A DNA stretch of 64,000 nucleotides from Falciphora oryzae (GCA_000733355.1 JNVV01000055.1:54786-118785), one strand, 5' to 3'. Counted from the stretch's first letter, positions 21,258-33,755 are shown. Numbers and translations: made by a program. The notes: generated from the letters alone by a model not told the origin.

Positions 21258-24200
21258 CAGGGAGCTTGAATCCGAAGAGAAACTCGTGCGGTGAGCAGTC
21301 CGTGGCCGACGTGGTCGAGTTGTTGATATCCCACTGAAGTGCAGGGAGAATGTCGACCCAGGCGGAGTGCTCCTGAGCATGGAAGCGGATGGCCAATTCC
21401 ACCAGTTGGTTTTTCCTCTCGGATTGGCCATCTGCTTGGGGATGGTAGGCCGTGGTCATGGCAAGCTTGGTCCCAAAGCCTTTCCAAAGGGTCTGCCAAA
21501 AGGTCCCGGTAAATTTGGCATCCCTATCGGAGATGATGACGCGGGGACAGGGCCAATCAGCTATAAGGAAGTGCCGTAACAGCAGCGAGGCCCAATGCTT
21601 TGCACCATAGGTATCGTGCCCGGGGATCAGGATAGTCCGCTTGGACGTTTTGTCGGTAACGGTAAGGAGGGCGTTAAAGGAGTCGTGGGTGCTGAGCTGC
21701 CAAGGGGTATTCGCCGACGGTACGACTGGGAGTGCAGTAACAAAGTCCATAGTCAACACGCTCATGGGTTCAGTTGGGGCCTGGATGGGCTGGAGCGTGC
21801 CGATGGGCTTCTGGTTGTTGGTTTGGTTCATGCCGCAGGTGTGACAGTTTTTGATATACTGGTCGATCTGGCGCCTTTTGGACCGGAAGTGCACACCGGC
21901 GAGGGCGTCTGTCATGCGTTAGCGGCCGAAGTGGTGCTTGTGATCATGGGCCTCCTCCAGGAAGGTCTTCACCATAGGGAACGGAATCACAAGTCGCTCG
22001 ATTCCGTCATTGTCCCTGTTGTAAAGCAGGCCATCGACAACGCGGAAGGGGTGCCCGGCTTTGGAAGCATTCAGCACGTCCTCGTGCTCAGGGGGTGCTT
22101 TGCCGGGGCGAGGCGTGGCGAGCTCCGTAATCAACTTGTAGAACACTGGGTCCTCCTTGTAGTGCTTGATAAACTGGAGGCGCATGCTATCCTCCATAAC
22201 AGCTTCGGCTACCTGCAGGACGTGCTCGACGTCGTCCTCGTCATGTCGGTCGTCGGGGCCCTTTTCCCAAAGTGAGTCCAGGACGGGCTCGTCGGGCCTG
22301 GCACGCGTCTCAGCATCCCCTGTGGTGGCTGGAAGGCGAGATAATGCGTCAGGAACAAGGTTGAGGCGTCCTGGTACGTGGTAGACATCTAGGGGATAGG
22401 CGCTAAGGTAGATGGACGCGTTGATTAGGCGTCGGTTGGCGCGGTCCGTTGAGACGGTGTTAAGACAGGTCCTGTTGACGATGCCGGAGGTTGCGTCGTG
22501 GTCTGTGAGAACAACGATTTTGGGCTGGTTGTTGGAGTGAAGTAGGGTGCGCAGCCTCTTGCACGACCACACAAGACAGGCTACCTCTAACTCGGAGGGT
22601 CCGTAATTCAACTCAGGGGCCGTAAGGCAACGACTTAAAAACATGACGGGCTGGATGACGGTGGCCGGGATCACGGTCTTTGGCTTCCAGACATAGTCGG
22701 GTTGGGTCTGGAAGACCATGACTCCAAAGCCTCGCTCAAAGGATCCGTCGATTTGAAAGTAGAGAGTCCGGTCCGGATCATGGTGGTGCAGCCTCATGTG
22801 CTTGCAGATGTGGTCTTGCAGGGCCTCAAAGGACTTGAGCTCGTCGGCAGTCGGGGTGAACTTGGTGCTTTTCGCGTAGTGCTGGCGTTAACCCCCTTCT
22901 GTTTTTCCCTGCTTGCGGCCCTCAGCTAGCAGAAGGACCTTGCGTCTCTGGAGAGGCTCGGCGATTTTGGCGTAGTAGGGAATCATTGATCGGAGGAAGC
23001 CAGTGCTACCGAGATAGGTTTCTAGTGATTTAAGGGTATCAGGGAAAGCGAGGTCGCGGAAGCCTTGCACCCGAGATTCGGTGGTTGAAAGCCCGAGGGC
23101 GTCGACGTAAAATCCAAGGAGCTCGATGTTCGGGTAGCCAACGAAGCTCTTCTCGGGGGAGATTGCAATGCCTTTGCCCTGGAAGAGTCCAAAAATCTCC
23201 TTCAAATGCTTTTGGTGGTCCTGGAAGTTGTCCGAAAAGATGATGATGTCGTCGACGAAGCAGCGGCAAAAGTGTTTATAAGGACGAAGCAGGTTATCCA
23301 TAAAGCGTTGAACGTAGGCGGGTGAGTTCCGGTAACCCATAAGGGCGACGCGCGAGCGTTCGAAACCTCTGTGGCTTAAGATCGTAAGCCGGTCTCGATG
23401 CTCGGGGTATACGAGGAACTGGAAGAAGAAGGCGGTGGCATCGACAGCGGTGGCATACTTCTTGCCTCTCAATGCGTCAATAACGTCCTGTTAAAAAGGA
23501 AAGGGGTACGCGTCCGGAACTGAAACTTTGTTAAGCTGGCGGAAGTCGACGACAACACGACTCTTGGGTTGACCGTGAACCATGCGCCATACAACGAAGC
23601 AAGGGAACGCGAAGGGTGTAGCGTGGTTAACTGGCTCTAAGCGATCCTGTTCGTTGAGTTTGTCGTGCGTTTTGTCGATGACGTCCTTATCCTTGCGAGC
23701 GACAGGATAGGGTCGGTTAAGTAGCTTGGCGCCCTGGTTCTGCCATCCCTCAACGAAAGGGATCTTCATCTGTTCGTCCTCGGGGATATCGATCGGTCCC
23801 CTGTCGCGCCAGATGTCTGCGCGTTCACAAATATTCTTAAGGATCCGGGCTTCCGTTGGGTCTCCGTTGTACACGTAGACCTTGTCCTTGGTCAAAATGT
23901 AGGGTGCCTTCTCAAAGGCACGGATATTGCTCCTCTTTTCCGGGACACGGGGAAAAGACTCCGGGAGGTTGAGCATAGGGTCTCCCAACGGGATGTTAAC
24001 GTCCGGTCCAGATCCAGGCTCTTTGGGAGGCTTCTTTGGCACTGCGGGCATCCCAGCCTCTTCTCCTCCCAGTGTCATATTGTAGATTTAATCAGATAGT
24101 GAGTTAGAGTTTAACGTCACTGTCTTCTTTTTGCCTTGGCCGGAGCCAGCGATGCTAATCACCTCGGGGATGATCGGCTTAGGACCGGTATCCTAAGGAG

Positions 24201-25080
24201 CTTTGCCCGCAACGGGTGCCTTAAAGGGAAGGAAGGTCGAAAGGGTCTCGAGGCCGTACTCGGCGCTATACTTAGCTTGGTGGCCCATGGCGGCGGCGGC
24301 CAGTGCTGTCACACCGGTGATAGCCTTAAAGGCTGTCTTGAAGTCAAAGACTTGGTGAACTTAGTCCGTATGCTCTCGAATGGTGGCCATGCGTGTGTTT
24401 TTGGTAAATCGCATGGGTTAACCTGTGGCGTTGTGCACTAGGCACACGGGCTTGGTGTTGCAGTCAACCACGGCATTAAAAGCAGCAGGATGGTCTCCCT
24501 CCATAGAGAACGTACGTCCCTTGGGGAGCGGGAAGTACTTCACCGGGACTGCGATAATCTGCTGCGCCGGGATCACGACGGCGCTGGCAGTCTTAACGGC
24601 TCGGACGACTGCAGTACCTCCCTTAACTGTAGCGATCGGGACGTGGAAGTGGTCCAAAGGGAGGTTGATCAAATCGGCCGCAAAATCAATCGAAGCCTTC
24701 CGAGGCTTGAAGAAGGCAACGCCAAGGATCATGCCCGCAGCCAAGTGCTCGACGATCCAGGCGTAGGCTGACTGCTTGAGCACGGCGGGAAAGCCGTTAA
24801 GGTAGTAGCCAGGCGTATAAAAAGTGACGCATGCGAACTTGGTGGTACGCTTGGGGCGCTCGGAGTTCCATCCAGAAAGGATAGGCTGAGCGTCAGGATC
24901 GTTCACGTCGTAAACCTTATGCTCGTAGTGGCGGAGGAAATCGGCAGCTACCAGGTCTCGGCCAAAGCCGGAATCAGCACAGATTTGAGTCTCTTGGCCG
25001 TTAAAAGACGGGCGGATCGTCATTCTGGCGTAGGAGTAACCGCCTAATGCGACTGTGTCCGGGTCGACTTTGGTAGCCTC
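21258..25080 (-). pseudogene. Element D pol: protease, RT, RNase H, integrase
   Basis: From right to left: protease with CADSGFGRDLV (about 24965), RT (about 23620-22890) with a catalytic FVDDIII, RNase H (about 22770-22330) and integrase with HTCGMNQ zinc region, DFVTALPVV and DAKF / HPQADGQSE core motifs (about 21860-21370). Its frame is the same as gag. Stops fall between the domain blocks and inside the linker at about 24060-24420. Much of the integrase C-terminus is in the gap, so a chromodomain cannot be judged. Confidence 0.9.
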
Positions 25081-27630
25081 CTCGATAACGTCTGCCTCTG
25101 TGAACTGCTGAGGAGTAGAGGGCTCCTCATCAATCTAATGAACGGGCTCGCCAGGGCAAGCGGTGAAATGAGCAAAGAGCAGATTGCAAGAGAGGGTAAC
25201 GATGCCACAGCGCTTGCAGGTGTGCGACTCCGCACGCTCCTCGACAGCGTAAAGCTCATCCGCGTCGACGGATTCTGCAATGCTCGAAACGCTGTCATCG
25301 TCGTTCTGGTCAGCCGGCGAATCTTCGGCGCTGGCGTCGCCGTCCTCAACGTTGTGGACTCGGTCGCGCTGCTTGTAGTCTGAACGCTTGTAATCGCGAT
25401 CCTTGTCGCGACGGTCACGGCTGCCACTCCTCTTGTAGTCGTCCTTGCGACTATCACGGTTCTTGTAGTCGTCTCGCTTGTAATCGCGAAATTTGTAATC
25501 GCGATCCTTGTCGCGATGGTAGTCCTTGCGGTCAAAGTCACGACGAAAGTCGTAGTGGCGAGAGTCGTGGCGGCGAAAGTCTAAAAGGCGGTAGTCCCGG
25601 TCATAATCCCGACGCTTGTCATAGGATTTGTCGTAATGGCGACTGCCAGACTTGCCAGAGCTGTAGTTGTCGCGCTTGCCACTGTAATCGTCGTCATAGC
25701 CCTTGCTGCGAAGGTCGTATCTCTTAGCCACAGCATTGGGATAGTGCTTCCGGGCCACGGCAACCAGCACCAAGTTGTTTTCCTCAATGTAGCGGAGGTA
25801 CTCAGCGCGAGTCTCAATCGACTTGGGAGCTCTCAGCCGCGTCTGGATGCTCAAATCAAAGCGGTTCCAAATCTGGATCATGGTGCCGTACCAGTTGCCG
25901 TTTTAAGTAATGCCCATGCCCTTGGCAAGACGGAGCATCTTGAAGACGAACTGGTGCAAGGCGGACTCATCTGCGGCAAGGTTTCGGAGGGTGAGAGTCG
26001 CTTCAGTGAAAAGCTTAGTGGCCTTGCCAGCGTCTGGAGCGAACTGTCGCTCAAGGGCTGTAAGGATTGCTGTCAGGCCTTGAACTCTCAAGGTGGCGCG
26101 TTCCTCACGATCAAGCTGGCTGCTCCACCAGATAGCTGCTGAGCCGCTGAGGAGGGTCTGGAAAAGGTTAAGCAGCTGGTAATCGACGTCCTGAACCGTG
26201 TCTGGGTTTTCGCGGAAGGTCTCGATCCGCTCGGTAAAGGAGTAAACGTCTGTAAAGATTGTCAGCTTAAAGTCAAACAAAATACCCTGGTTGTCGGGGT
26301 CTTCTTAGTAGGGATCGAAAACTCCGATCATCTCTCGCTTGAGGAGGAAGCGGTCTCCGTTAGGGCGAGTAGAGACGTGGGTGTCGACTGTCTGCTGCCT
26401 GTAGTCACGGGTGGCGCGGTCCTCTACATCCTCTCGAGCGTCCCGGTCCCGATCTCGATCTCGGTCCCTCCTATCTCTCGGCAAAGGGACGTAAGGGTTG
26501 CCTTTGCTCCGAGCTGGGTCCTGGATAGGAGTGTTGATGGGAGTAGACCGGAGAGGACGAGGGTCTGCCAGTGGGCGAAGCGGAGGCTCCTTTGGTTCTC
26601 GGTCGAAAGGGGCTCCTCCATCATCGTCGTCGTTGGAAAAGGATGAGGGGTCCGACGGGTCGCCGTTGCCGCCCGCAACAGTATATGTTACGTGGGCCTG
26701 TTTGGCTAAGGGCAGCTAAGGCTTAGGACGAGGTACTCCCGCATTGGGCCGTCCGAGGTGTGCCTCAAGCTCAGCGTCCAGGTGACTGTTGCTGTAAAGA
26801 GAGGTGGCGCGCGCGCCAGAAAAGGGGTCTTAGTCGTCGCGCAATGGCTATACCGGTACGTTGTAGGCTCGAATCTGTTCACGTCGGACTTCGCCCAAGC
26901 GGCGTCGTGCTTCGCTAAGGTCTAGCGAGGTGGCACGACGGTTGTGACTGGATCGCGAAACGCTGGAACTGTAGTGTTGCTCGTGTCGGGAACGGCGAGA
27001 GCGCTCTCGGCTGTTTTCGATGCTTCCCAGCTTGGCCATTATCTATTTCATGGTTTTGCTCTAATCCTCGTCTCGCTTGCGCTATTCCTCGTCCCGCCGA
27101 TTCTAACGGTCTTGCATGCGTTGGAGGACGTCAAGGGTGCGATCCATGCGGTCGCTCTGGTGCTTGACCTCTTCGTCGAAACGTCGGATGGTTTTGCTGT
27201 TGGATCCAAATCGTGGGTCGCCTTAGGGCCGAAGGGCATGGTCGTCTACAACGGTCTGTAACGTGGTCTCACGTTCTCCACGCGGCGGGTGGTAAATAAC
27301 CGATACTAACCTGCCAAGGCGGATATCTCGAGTAAGGTCGTACTCGAAATTATAGCTGTTATTAGGCGGAGGGTCGAAGGCTGTCGCGGCAGCAGGAGGT
27401 TTGGTGGGTGGCTTGGTACCCGGTGGTTGCATCACCTCAAACCGACTGTTGGTTCGCTTCGCCCTCTCGAAATACACACTGTCGTTGTGCGGTAAGTTGG
27501 TAGTAGCCCGATAAGGTGCTAGGGAATCGACCTCAACGATTAAGGATTCGGGCATTGCGCCAGGCATAGGCGTACTTATCGATTGGTTAGTGCCGGTTCC
27601 CGGAGGATCCGTGGTTAGAAAGTCTACCAT
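25081..27630 (-). pseudogene. Element D gag with unusual C-terminal zinc finger
   Basis: Starts near ATG 27630. The N-terminal half is low-complexity and Arg/Asp/Ser-rich. A capsid-like domain lies at about 26280-25800 (FQTLLSGSAAIWWSSQL), followed by a long Arg/Asp/Tyr-rich repeat region (about 25740-25370). The C-terminus has CKRCG...H...C (about 25215-25155), a C2HC-type finger in place of the usual CCHC knuckle. Stops (for example near 25904 and 25136) are TAA or TAG. It is fused in frame to pol. Confidence 0.85.
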
Positions 27631-28119
27631 GGTGTTTAGGCACGAAATGAAGGCAGGATAATCCGAATCTCACGCCCGCCAAAAGCTTAACGTAACAAAC
27701 AAAGGGTTATCCTTTGCAGCCCTAAAAAGGGGATCCGAATGGTGCGAGCCCGTCACCGCAAGCTAGAAAGTGGTGTTTATCGACGTCGCCAAAAGCTGAC
27801 GCCGACGGGGATAGATGACTTGTGTTTGGCGCCGCCGAAAGCAGGAGCCGGGGATGGGATATCTATAAGGGAATTGGTAATTGACGCAGCCGAAAGCGTG
27901 CGCCGGGGTAAATGACTTGTGCAGGGGAAGGTAGCGGTAGGTAAAGCGTCTTGGCCGCCGAAAGCTAGCCGGGAGACGTAAATCCAGTGCGTCGCCGAAA
28001 GCTAACGCGTGGGGAGAAGGATTATCGCAGCCACAAGCGTGCGAGAATCGAAAAAGTAGGGGAAAGGTAGGGTCGTAACTTGATCTACGCGGTCACGTCC
28101 GCGCCGGTCGCTTAGGTTG

Positions 28120-28137
28120 TCCGGAGTTGCTACCAAT
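28120..28137 (-). other. Primer-binding site of element D, tRNA type
   Basis: On the minus strand, TGGTAGCA starts two bases after the 5' LTR, complementary to a tRNA ending UGCUACCA. UACCA at the 3' end is typical of initiator tRNA-Met. Pairing beyond about eight bases cannot be checked here. Confidence 0.55.
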
Positions 28138-28340
28138 TGTCAAAGCAGTCGAGGGCAGAGATATTGGAGTAGCAGGAAGATGATATTCGGAGTAGGTTGG
28201 AAGCCGGAGGCCTGGCCCTGCAGAGATTTGGGATATCTCTGTGCGGGATCCACCTTGTGGAGCCTCCGCCCTTATCTGACGATAAGGGTCTCCAGTCCCA
28301 ACTCCTTCTATCTACAGTCAGGGCCCTACTGGCCGTGACA
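28138..28340 (-). repeat. 5' LTR of element D
   Basis: A 203-bp LTR with plus-strand ends TGTCAAAGC and GGCCGTGACA. It is followed by TSD TTCGG. Confidence 0.95.
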
Positions 28341-31012
28341 TTCGGAATGCCAAATGGAAAACGAAAATCGACTTTAAAACCGGGTTTAACCTAATTCGAA
28401 TAAAAAAAGGTTACGAATGGTTTACAGCCTTCCGCTGCAAATACGGCGTTTTTGAGTTTACGGTTATGCCTATAGGCTTTATCAACGCCCCCGCCACCTT
28501 CTAAAGCATAATAAACCATATTTTTATGGACTTTATCAATGCCGGGCTCTTTGTATATTTAAATGACCTTTTGATATACGCCGAAACTAAGGAACAATAC
28601 GATGATTTGGTAAAGGAAGTGCTTCGCCGCTTTACCAAGCATAATTTAGCCGTAGCCCTTTGCAAATGCGTTTGGGGGGTGCACGAAGTCGAATTTTTTG
28701 GTTACATAATAGGACCCAATGGCATCGCAATATTTAAGGATAAAGTGGACGCCATTGTGCAATAGGAAGCCCCCAAAAGCTTTAAAGACTCCCAATCCTT
28801 TATTGGCTTCGCCAACTTTTATAGGAGGTTTATTAAAGGGTTTTCCGGAATCGTTAAGCTTATAACGACGGCTAACGCCCTGCTTAAAAACCAATAGCGA
28901 TGGACCCCCGAAATGGACCAGGCCTTCGAGGCTTTTAAAGTCGCTTTCGTTTCGCCTCCGATACTCCGGCATTTCGATCCGTTTTTCCCGGCGCAAGTCG
29001 AGGTAGACGCTTTGGACTTTGCCTTTGGAAGGGTGCTATCCCAAAGGGACCCCGAAACTAACAAACTGCACCCCGTTGCCTTCCATTCGCGCAAAATGTC
29101 ACCCGCCGAAATCAATTATAAAATCCACGATAAGGAACTTTTGGCGGTCGTCGATTGTTTCGCTAGGTGGAGGCATTATTTCGAAAGGGCAAAGCACTGG
29201 ATAAAGGTTTATACGGATTACCGGAACCTCGAATATTTCCTAACGGCTAAAGTTTTTAATCGAAGGCAAGCTAAATGGGCATAATAACTGGCTGGTTATT
29301 GGTTTATAATCAACTACCGGCTAGGAAAGCAAAATAAAAAGGCCGATATGCTGTCGAAATTACCCCAGCACAAACCTGAAAAAAGGGGGAGTAAGGATTA
29401 GCCGATTACGACGATCTTGTAAAAAAAACACTTCCCAATAAAAATTTCGGCCTTAAAAGGACAAAAAAATAACCTTATGGAAAAAGTTTTGCCGCAAAGA
29501 GCACCTTTTTTCCTCCTATCCCCAAGCCGGCTTTGTAGTATTCCAATCTTAAAATGGGCTACGGAATTTACTAACAAAGTTAAGCAAGCTGGTATATCGG
29601 ATTCCGAATACCAGGGCCGCTTTTAAAAGCCCGAAAAGGGTAAAGAAGTTGAGGATGGCCTCCTTTATTATAAAGAAAAACTGTAGGTGCTAACGGAGGC
29701 CCTGTAAAAGGAAGTCCTCGAGTTTAAACATAACACAAAAGTCGCTGGACATATAGGTATGGATAAAACCTTTGAGTTAATTACTCGGCACTTTTAGTGG
29801 CCTAATATCGAGGCAAAAGTCCGGGAATACGTAAGGGGATGCCTGGAGTGCTAACGCAATAAGGCCCCAAGGCATGCCCCTTTTGAACCCCTACAACCCA
29901 TGGAGCTGCATTACCAGCCCTGGAAAACGGTGGTTATGGACTTTATTACGGACCTCCCTTTAAGCGATGGGTGCGATTCAATTTGGGTAATGGTAAACCC
30001 TTTTACCAAGATGGCGCATTTCGTCCCCTTTAAAATCGGGGGTAAAAAAACGAAGGACCTTATCCGCATTTTCGCCAAAAAATACTAGCGATTGCACGGT
30101 GTGCCTTTGGATATTATCTTTGATAGAGATTTTAAATTTACGAGCCACTTGTGGAAAGATTTCCTCCGTTTGGTAAGCATTAAGCCAAAAATAAGCATTG
30201 CTTTCCATCTTTAAACGGATGGACAAACCGAAAGGCTTAACCAAAGCCTGGAGGCTTACTTTAGGTCTTTCGTAAATTACGAAATGACTAACTGGGTCGA
30301 GCTGTTACTTACGGCGGAATTTGCCTATAATAATATATTTTCGGCAAGTACTTCCATTACTCCCTTTTTCGCCAACTACGGGTACCACCCAGCTTCCAAT
30401 AATCCCCTTTTCCCAGGACGAGTACGCAATCCAGCAAGCCAACTTTACCGGTATTGGATGACCTAGGTGTACGAAGAAGCCAAACAACACCTCGAGAAAG
30501 CCCGGGAACGAATAAAGCATTGGGCCGATAAAAGGAAAAGCCCCTCGCCGGTCCTTACCGAAGGACAGTTCGTTATATTAAACGCCCGGCATATAAAGAC
30601 CCGTCGCCCCGCCAAAAAACTCGATGCTAAAATGCTCGGGCCCTTCCGGATCCTTAAGGTTATCTTTCCCACGGCGGTACGACTGGCCCTGCCTAAAACC
30701 TGGAAAATCCATAACGCTTTCCACGTATCCCTTATCGAACCCTACCGCTTTGGCATTTAGGCACGACCTGACCCTGACCAGGTATTGCGGGAGGCCCTTT
30801 CGGTTATAGGAGATTTCGTTGTAGAGAAAGTTATGGATTTTATGGATACAAGCGGGAAAGTTCGTTACTTTGTCCAGTGGGAGGATTACCCACGCAAAAA
30901 GGACTGGACGTGGGAACCTTGGGAGCATTTCGATACCGACGGATTTAAGCAGCACGTTATTGCTTTTTATCGGCTTAACCCCGATAAGCTTAGGGACCCC
31001 CGCGTGCCATAA
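28341..31012 (+). pseudogene. Element B2 pol, second part (RT to chromodomain)
   Basis: Resumes RT after element D in the same frame. RT has [12 protein letters not shown] and a YLNDLLIY catalytic region, with the YxDD reading YLND. RNase H follows (about 28990-29340), then an integrase zinc region (about 29740-29850), core (FITDLPLSD, about 29940) and a chromodomain (VRYFVQWEDYPRKKDWTWEP, about 30860-30920). TAG/TAA stops include 28763, at the tryptophan of a QWEAP-type motif. It ends at TAA about 31010. Confidence 0.93.
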
Positions 31013-31085
31013 GACATAGGCACGGCCGCATCCCTTAAGCGGGCTTCGGAAGGTTTCGAGACGCGCTTTAGGAAGAGGAGGATAG

Positions 31086-31380
31086 TGTTATACGGAAGAA
31101 CCCGTGGACCTAACTAGTCGGCATTACGAGTCGGCCTTACGGAGGGTCGAAGACCCGCATAGGCGGTTAACGGCCCTAAGGCCAAGCGGTGAAGGTCGGA
31201 AGGCAGTGTGAATTATGTACTCGATACTTCGCACGGATCACAAAGGGTTTATATAAACCCTGCCATCTCCTATGTCCTTTACGAAAGATTCCTTCCTCCT
31301 TAAGCATCTTTTGAGCCCATAGAAAGATTATTTGCAATTTAGAGATTCTTTCTCCAAGCCGTCTTTGACCCCTTGTTACA
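31086..31380 (+). repeat. 3' LTR of B2
   Basis: A 295-bp LTR after a polypurine tract (GGAAGAGGAGGATAG). It differs from the 5' LTR at 14 sites, all transitions. It is followed by TSD ATTAA. Confidence 0.94.
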
Positions 31381-32650
31381 ATTAACTTCGGCCTTATTTT
31401 TTTTAGTAGGGACGGGTACGTCCTAGGGAGAGCTTCGGTTTGATCCAGGTTGTTAAAACGATCGTTGCAGGGCTGAAAGTACAGTAGCTGATTTAGGCCG
31501 CTTTCTTTGTGCTGTAAGCCGCCGGCTTTCCCGTACGGCGTCCTTAACAAGCTGGCGAGTTTGGGCTAATATGCGTCGCTCGGTTTCGGTAAGGGCTTCG
31601 GGCGAAATATGCTCCTTGGTTAGGAGATCTTGGATTTGGGCATCCTTATCGACGGCCTAGTTAGTAACTCCCTTTTCGAAGGTGGAAAGTCGTGCTTGTA
31701 GGTTTTGCAAGTGGTTTTGTTGGGCCCGAGTAACGTCCCGGAGCTGAATTAGGGCCTCCGAACGGGTTTGTTGCTTTTTAGCCAAAGTGGCAATCGTAGC
31801 CCAAATTTGTTGTGCAAATGCCTGGCTTTTTCCGATAATCCGTTACCGGAATGCCTTTTGTTGCTCGGCAGAAGCGATCAGGCCTTTTTTATATAAGGAG
31901 ACGACGGTATTGTACGCGTGGGTGATGTGGTCGTAATGGGTCCTGATTTCGCGGATTTGTTCCCGATCGGCGAGCATTTCCTAACTCACATTTCGGGATA
32001 GGGCCGAAATTGCTTCGTGCGTACTAATAAATTCCCGTTGGATTTTAGTTATCCAGCCCGGGGGATCCTGAAGGCGTCCTACGGATATAAGGGCTTGTTG
32101 TTCGAGGGCCATGCTGAAAGGGGGTGCCGAATACAGGATAAGTGCCCTTTAATCGTTGAGCATAGGTGTATTTTGACGTTCTTTCAGTGCAGACCGGGAG
32201 GGGCCTTTGGGGGCTTTTCCGGCCGCTTTTTTAGATTGGGCCGGTATGGTATCGGCAGGCATACCGGAATCGCTAGGCAAAGAAGGGGATTCCATAGCCG
32301 GCATGCCAAAGTCGCTTGGTAGGGAAGGAGATGTCGTTGCAGACGAGATGAGGGGGTTCGGTTCCCTGTATTCCTGGGCAGAGTAAAATCCTAAGGGTAT
32401 AAGGGAGATCCTCCGGCCTTTTTTAGAATCCCGTGGTTTCTCCAGGGCGATTGAGAGGGTGAAACGACCCTCCTGTATATTCTTTTCGCTTTCACCCGTT
32501 CGAGAACACCGGTGACAGTTAAAATGTTTGTGGTGTGGCCCCAGGGTTTTATTCGCTAAAGAAGGCAACAGTTGGGGTTTGGGGGTGCCGATTGACAGGG
32601 CCTTTCCAGAGCTTAGGAGGAAAGATAGTGAGGTTTCTGTTAGGGGGCAG
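31381..32650 (-). pseudogene. Element B1 gag, N-terminal part
   Basis: Minus-strand counterpart of B2 gag at 17096-18260 (shared ANKTLGPHHKH, CHRC and GRFTLS motifs). It is cut by B2 at 31381. Stops interrupt the frame. The codon aligned with the B2 ATG reads ACG. Confidence 0.85.
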
Positions 32651-32668
32651 AGCGTAGAAAGATTATTT

Positions 32669-32951
32669 GTAACAAGGGGTTAAAGACGGTTTGGAGAAGG
32701 ATTTTTATATTGCAGATAATCTTTTTATGGGCTTAAGAGATGCTTGAGGAAGAAGGAATCTTTTATGGAGGACATAGGAGATGGCAGGGTTTATATAAAC
32801 CACCCTGTGATCCGTGCGAAGTATTGAGTACATGATTCACATTGCCCTTCCGGCCTTCGGCCTTTGGGCTCGGGGCCGTTGGGCACCTATACCGGTTCCC
32901 GGACCTTTTGTGTGGCCGATTAGGTGAGTCCACAGGTTCTTCCGTGTAACA
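32669..32951 (-). repeat. 5' LTR of B1
   Basis: A 283-bp LTR in minus orientation (plus-strand ends TGTAACAAGG and CCGTGTAACA), related to the B2 LTRs but more diverged. The adjacent site at 32654-32668 corresponds to the self-priming site of B2. Confidence 0.9.
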
Positions 32952-32954
32952 GTT

Positions 32955-33755
32955 GGTTACGGTTGGGTAATCCACCAAGCCGGCCAACGCAAACTTTCCG
33001 GGCACGGCCGGCTGGCATACCCGGCGGAAGTATTAGACGGCGAAGCGGAAGGGGGCCGGATGGGCCTCCGTAAAGCCGTTCGGAGCTTCCGTAATTGCAC
33101 TTTCCACCTATGCCTCGACAATACTTCGGCGGCTAACGGCTTTTTAAGTACGGCCCCCGACAGCTCACAAGGGGCTTTTAAAAAGGTCCATTACTTTATG
33201 GATAAATACCGGGTACACGTCCGTTAGTCCCCGGGCCACACGGGAATCCCCGGGAACGAAAAGGCCGATACCGAAGCAAAGTTGGGATCGGCTTTGCCGA
33301 TACCCCAACACTTCAAACCAACAGTGGCTGGAGTAAAGGCCTTAGCCCGGAAAATGGCCCCGCACGCCCGAAACGCCTGGTACGAAAGCAACCTACCGGA
33401 CCGGTATAAGGCCATAGGCCTCCCGCCGGCACCACGGCCTGCACCCGAAGCTTTACAGTTGCACCGGAAAGTGTTACAGCGGCTAATAGCCGCACGCACG
33501 GGGCACGGGGACTTCGACTGGTACCACCGAAAGTTCCAGCACGAAAACGACAACCCGTGCCGTTGCGGAAGAAACAAGTCTCCTTCCCACCCTATATATT
33601 GCAGGTTAGCTAAGGCGGTAGAAAACAAATGGCCCAAAGCGGACCCTTCCCCGGCTTTTGATAGGCCCGGGTATTGGAAACGGTTATTGCAAAAGCTTTT
33701 CCTTTTTGCTTCGTTCGCCGAGGCCACTAACTATTACACTATCGCTGGGCGGTAA
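32955..33755 (+). pseudogene. LINE ORF2 C-terminus: RNase H and zinc-like tail
   Basis: RNase H features: GYGWVIHQAG at the start, CLDNTSAANG in the middle and SPGHTGIPGNEKAD at the end. The codon before SPGH is TAG (33225-33227) where relatives have tryptophan, fitting TGG to TAG. Downstream is the usual C-terminal region with CRCGRNKSPSHPIYC, a cysteine/histidine cluster. The ORF ends with TAA at 33753-33755. Confidence 0.85.

Larger units (their letters stand above)
20762..28340 (-). mobile_element. Element D: Ty3/gypsy element nested in B2, with assembly gap
   Basis: Minus-strand element with a 203-bp 5' LTR (28138-28340), a partly sequenced 3' LTR (20762 on) and perfect TTCGG duplications (20757-20761, 28341-28345). 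Gag and pol are in one reading frame with no frameshift, broken only by stop codons. The 352-bp run of N (20906-21257) hides the end of pol, the polypurine tract and part of the 3' LTR. Over the 144 visible LTR bases I count two G/A differences. Confidence 0.95.
16789..31380 (+). mobile_element. Element B2: Ty3/gypsy chromovirus nested in B1, carrying element D
   Basis: The 295-bp LTRs lie at 16789-17083 and 31086-31380, flanked by perfect ATTAA duplications (16784-16788, 31381-31385). It is inserted in B1 gag in the opposite orientation. Without element D and one TSD it is about 7 kb. Gag and pol share a single frame throughout, the one-polyprotein layout of Tf1. It is inactivated by many TAG/TAA codons. 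The LTRs differ at 14 sites, all transitions, 9 of them in CpA/TpG context. Confidence 0.95.
5642..32951 (-). mobile_element. Element B1: Ty3/gypsy chromovirus split by four insertions
   Basis: This is a minus-strand copy of the B family. Pieces in element order (right to left): 5' LTR 32669-32951, gag 32650-31381, gag 16788-15576, gag end and pol 8969-6387, and integrase 5946-5642. The rest and the 3' LTR lie left of the window, beyond element A. The interruptions are B2, C, the MITE and A. After removing the MITE and one TA, the pol pieces share one reading frame. B1 lies next to a LINE tail at 32952, so it probably inserted into that LINE. Confidence 0.9.

Noticed and set aside
20672..21915. 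ORFs running through the N block
   Set aside because: Residues across the gap are undefined; only the parts outside it were used.
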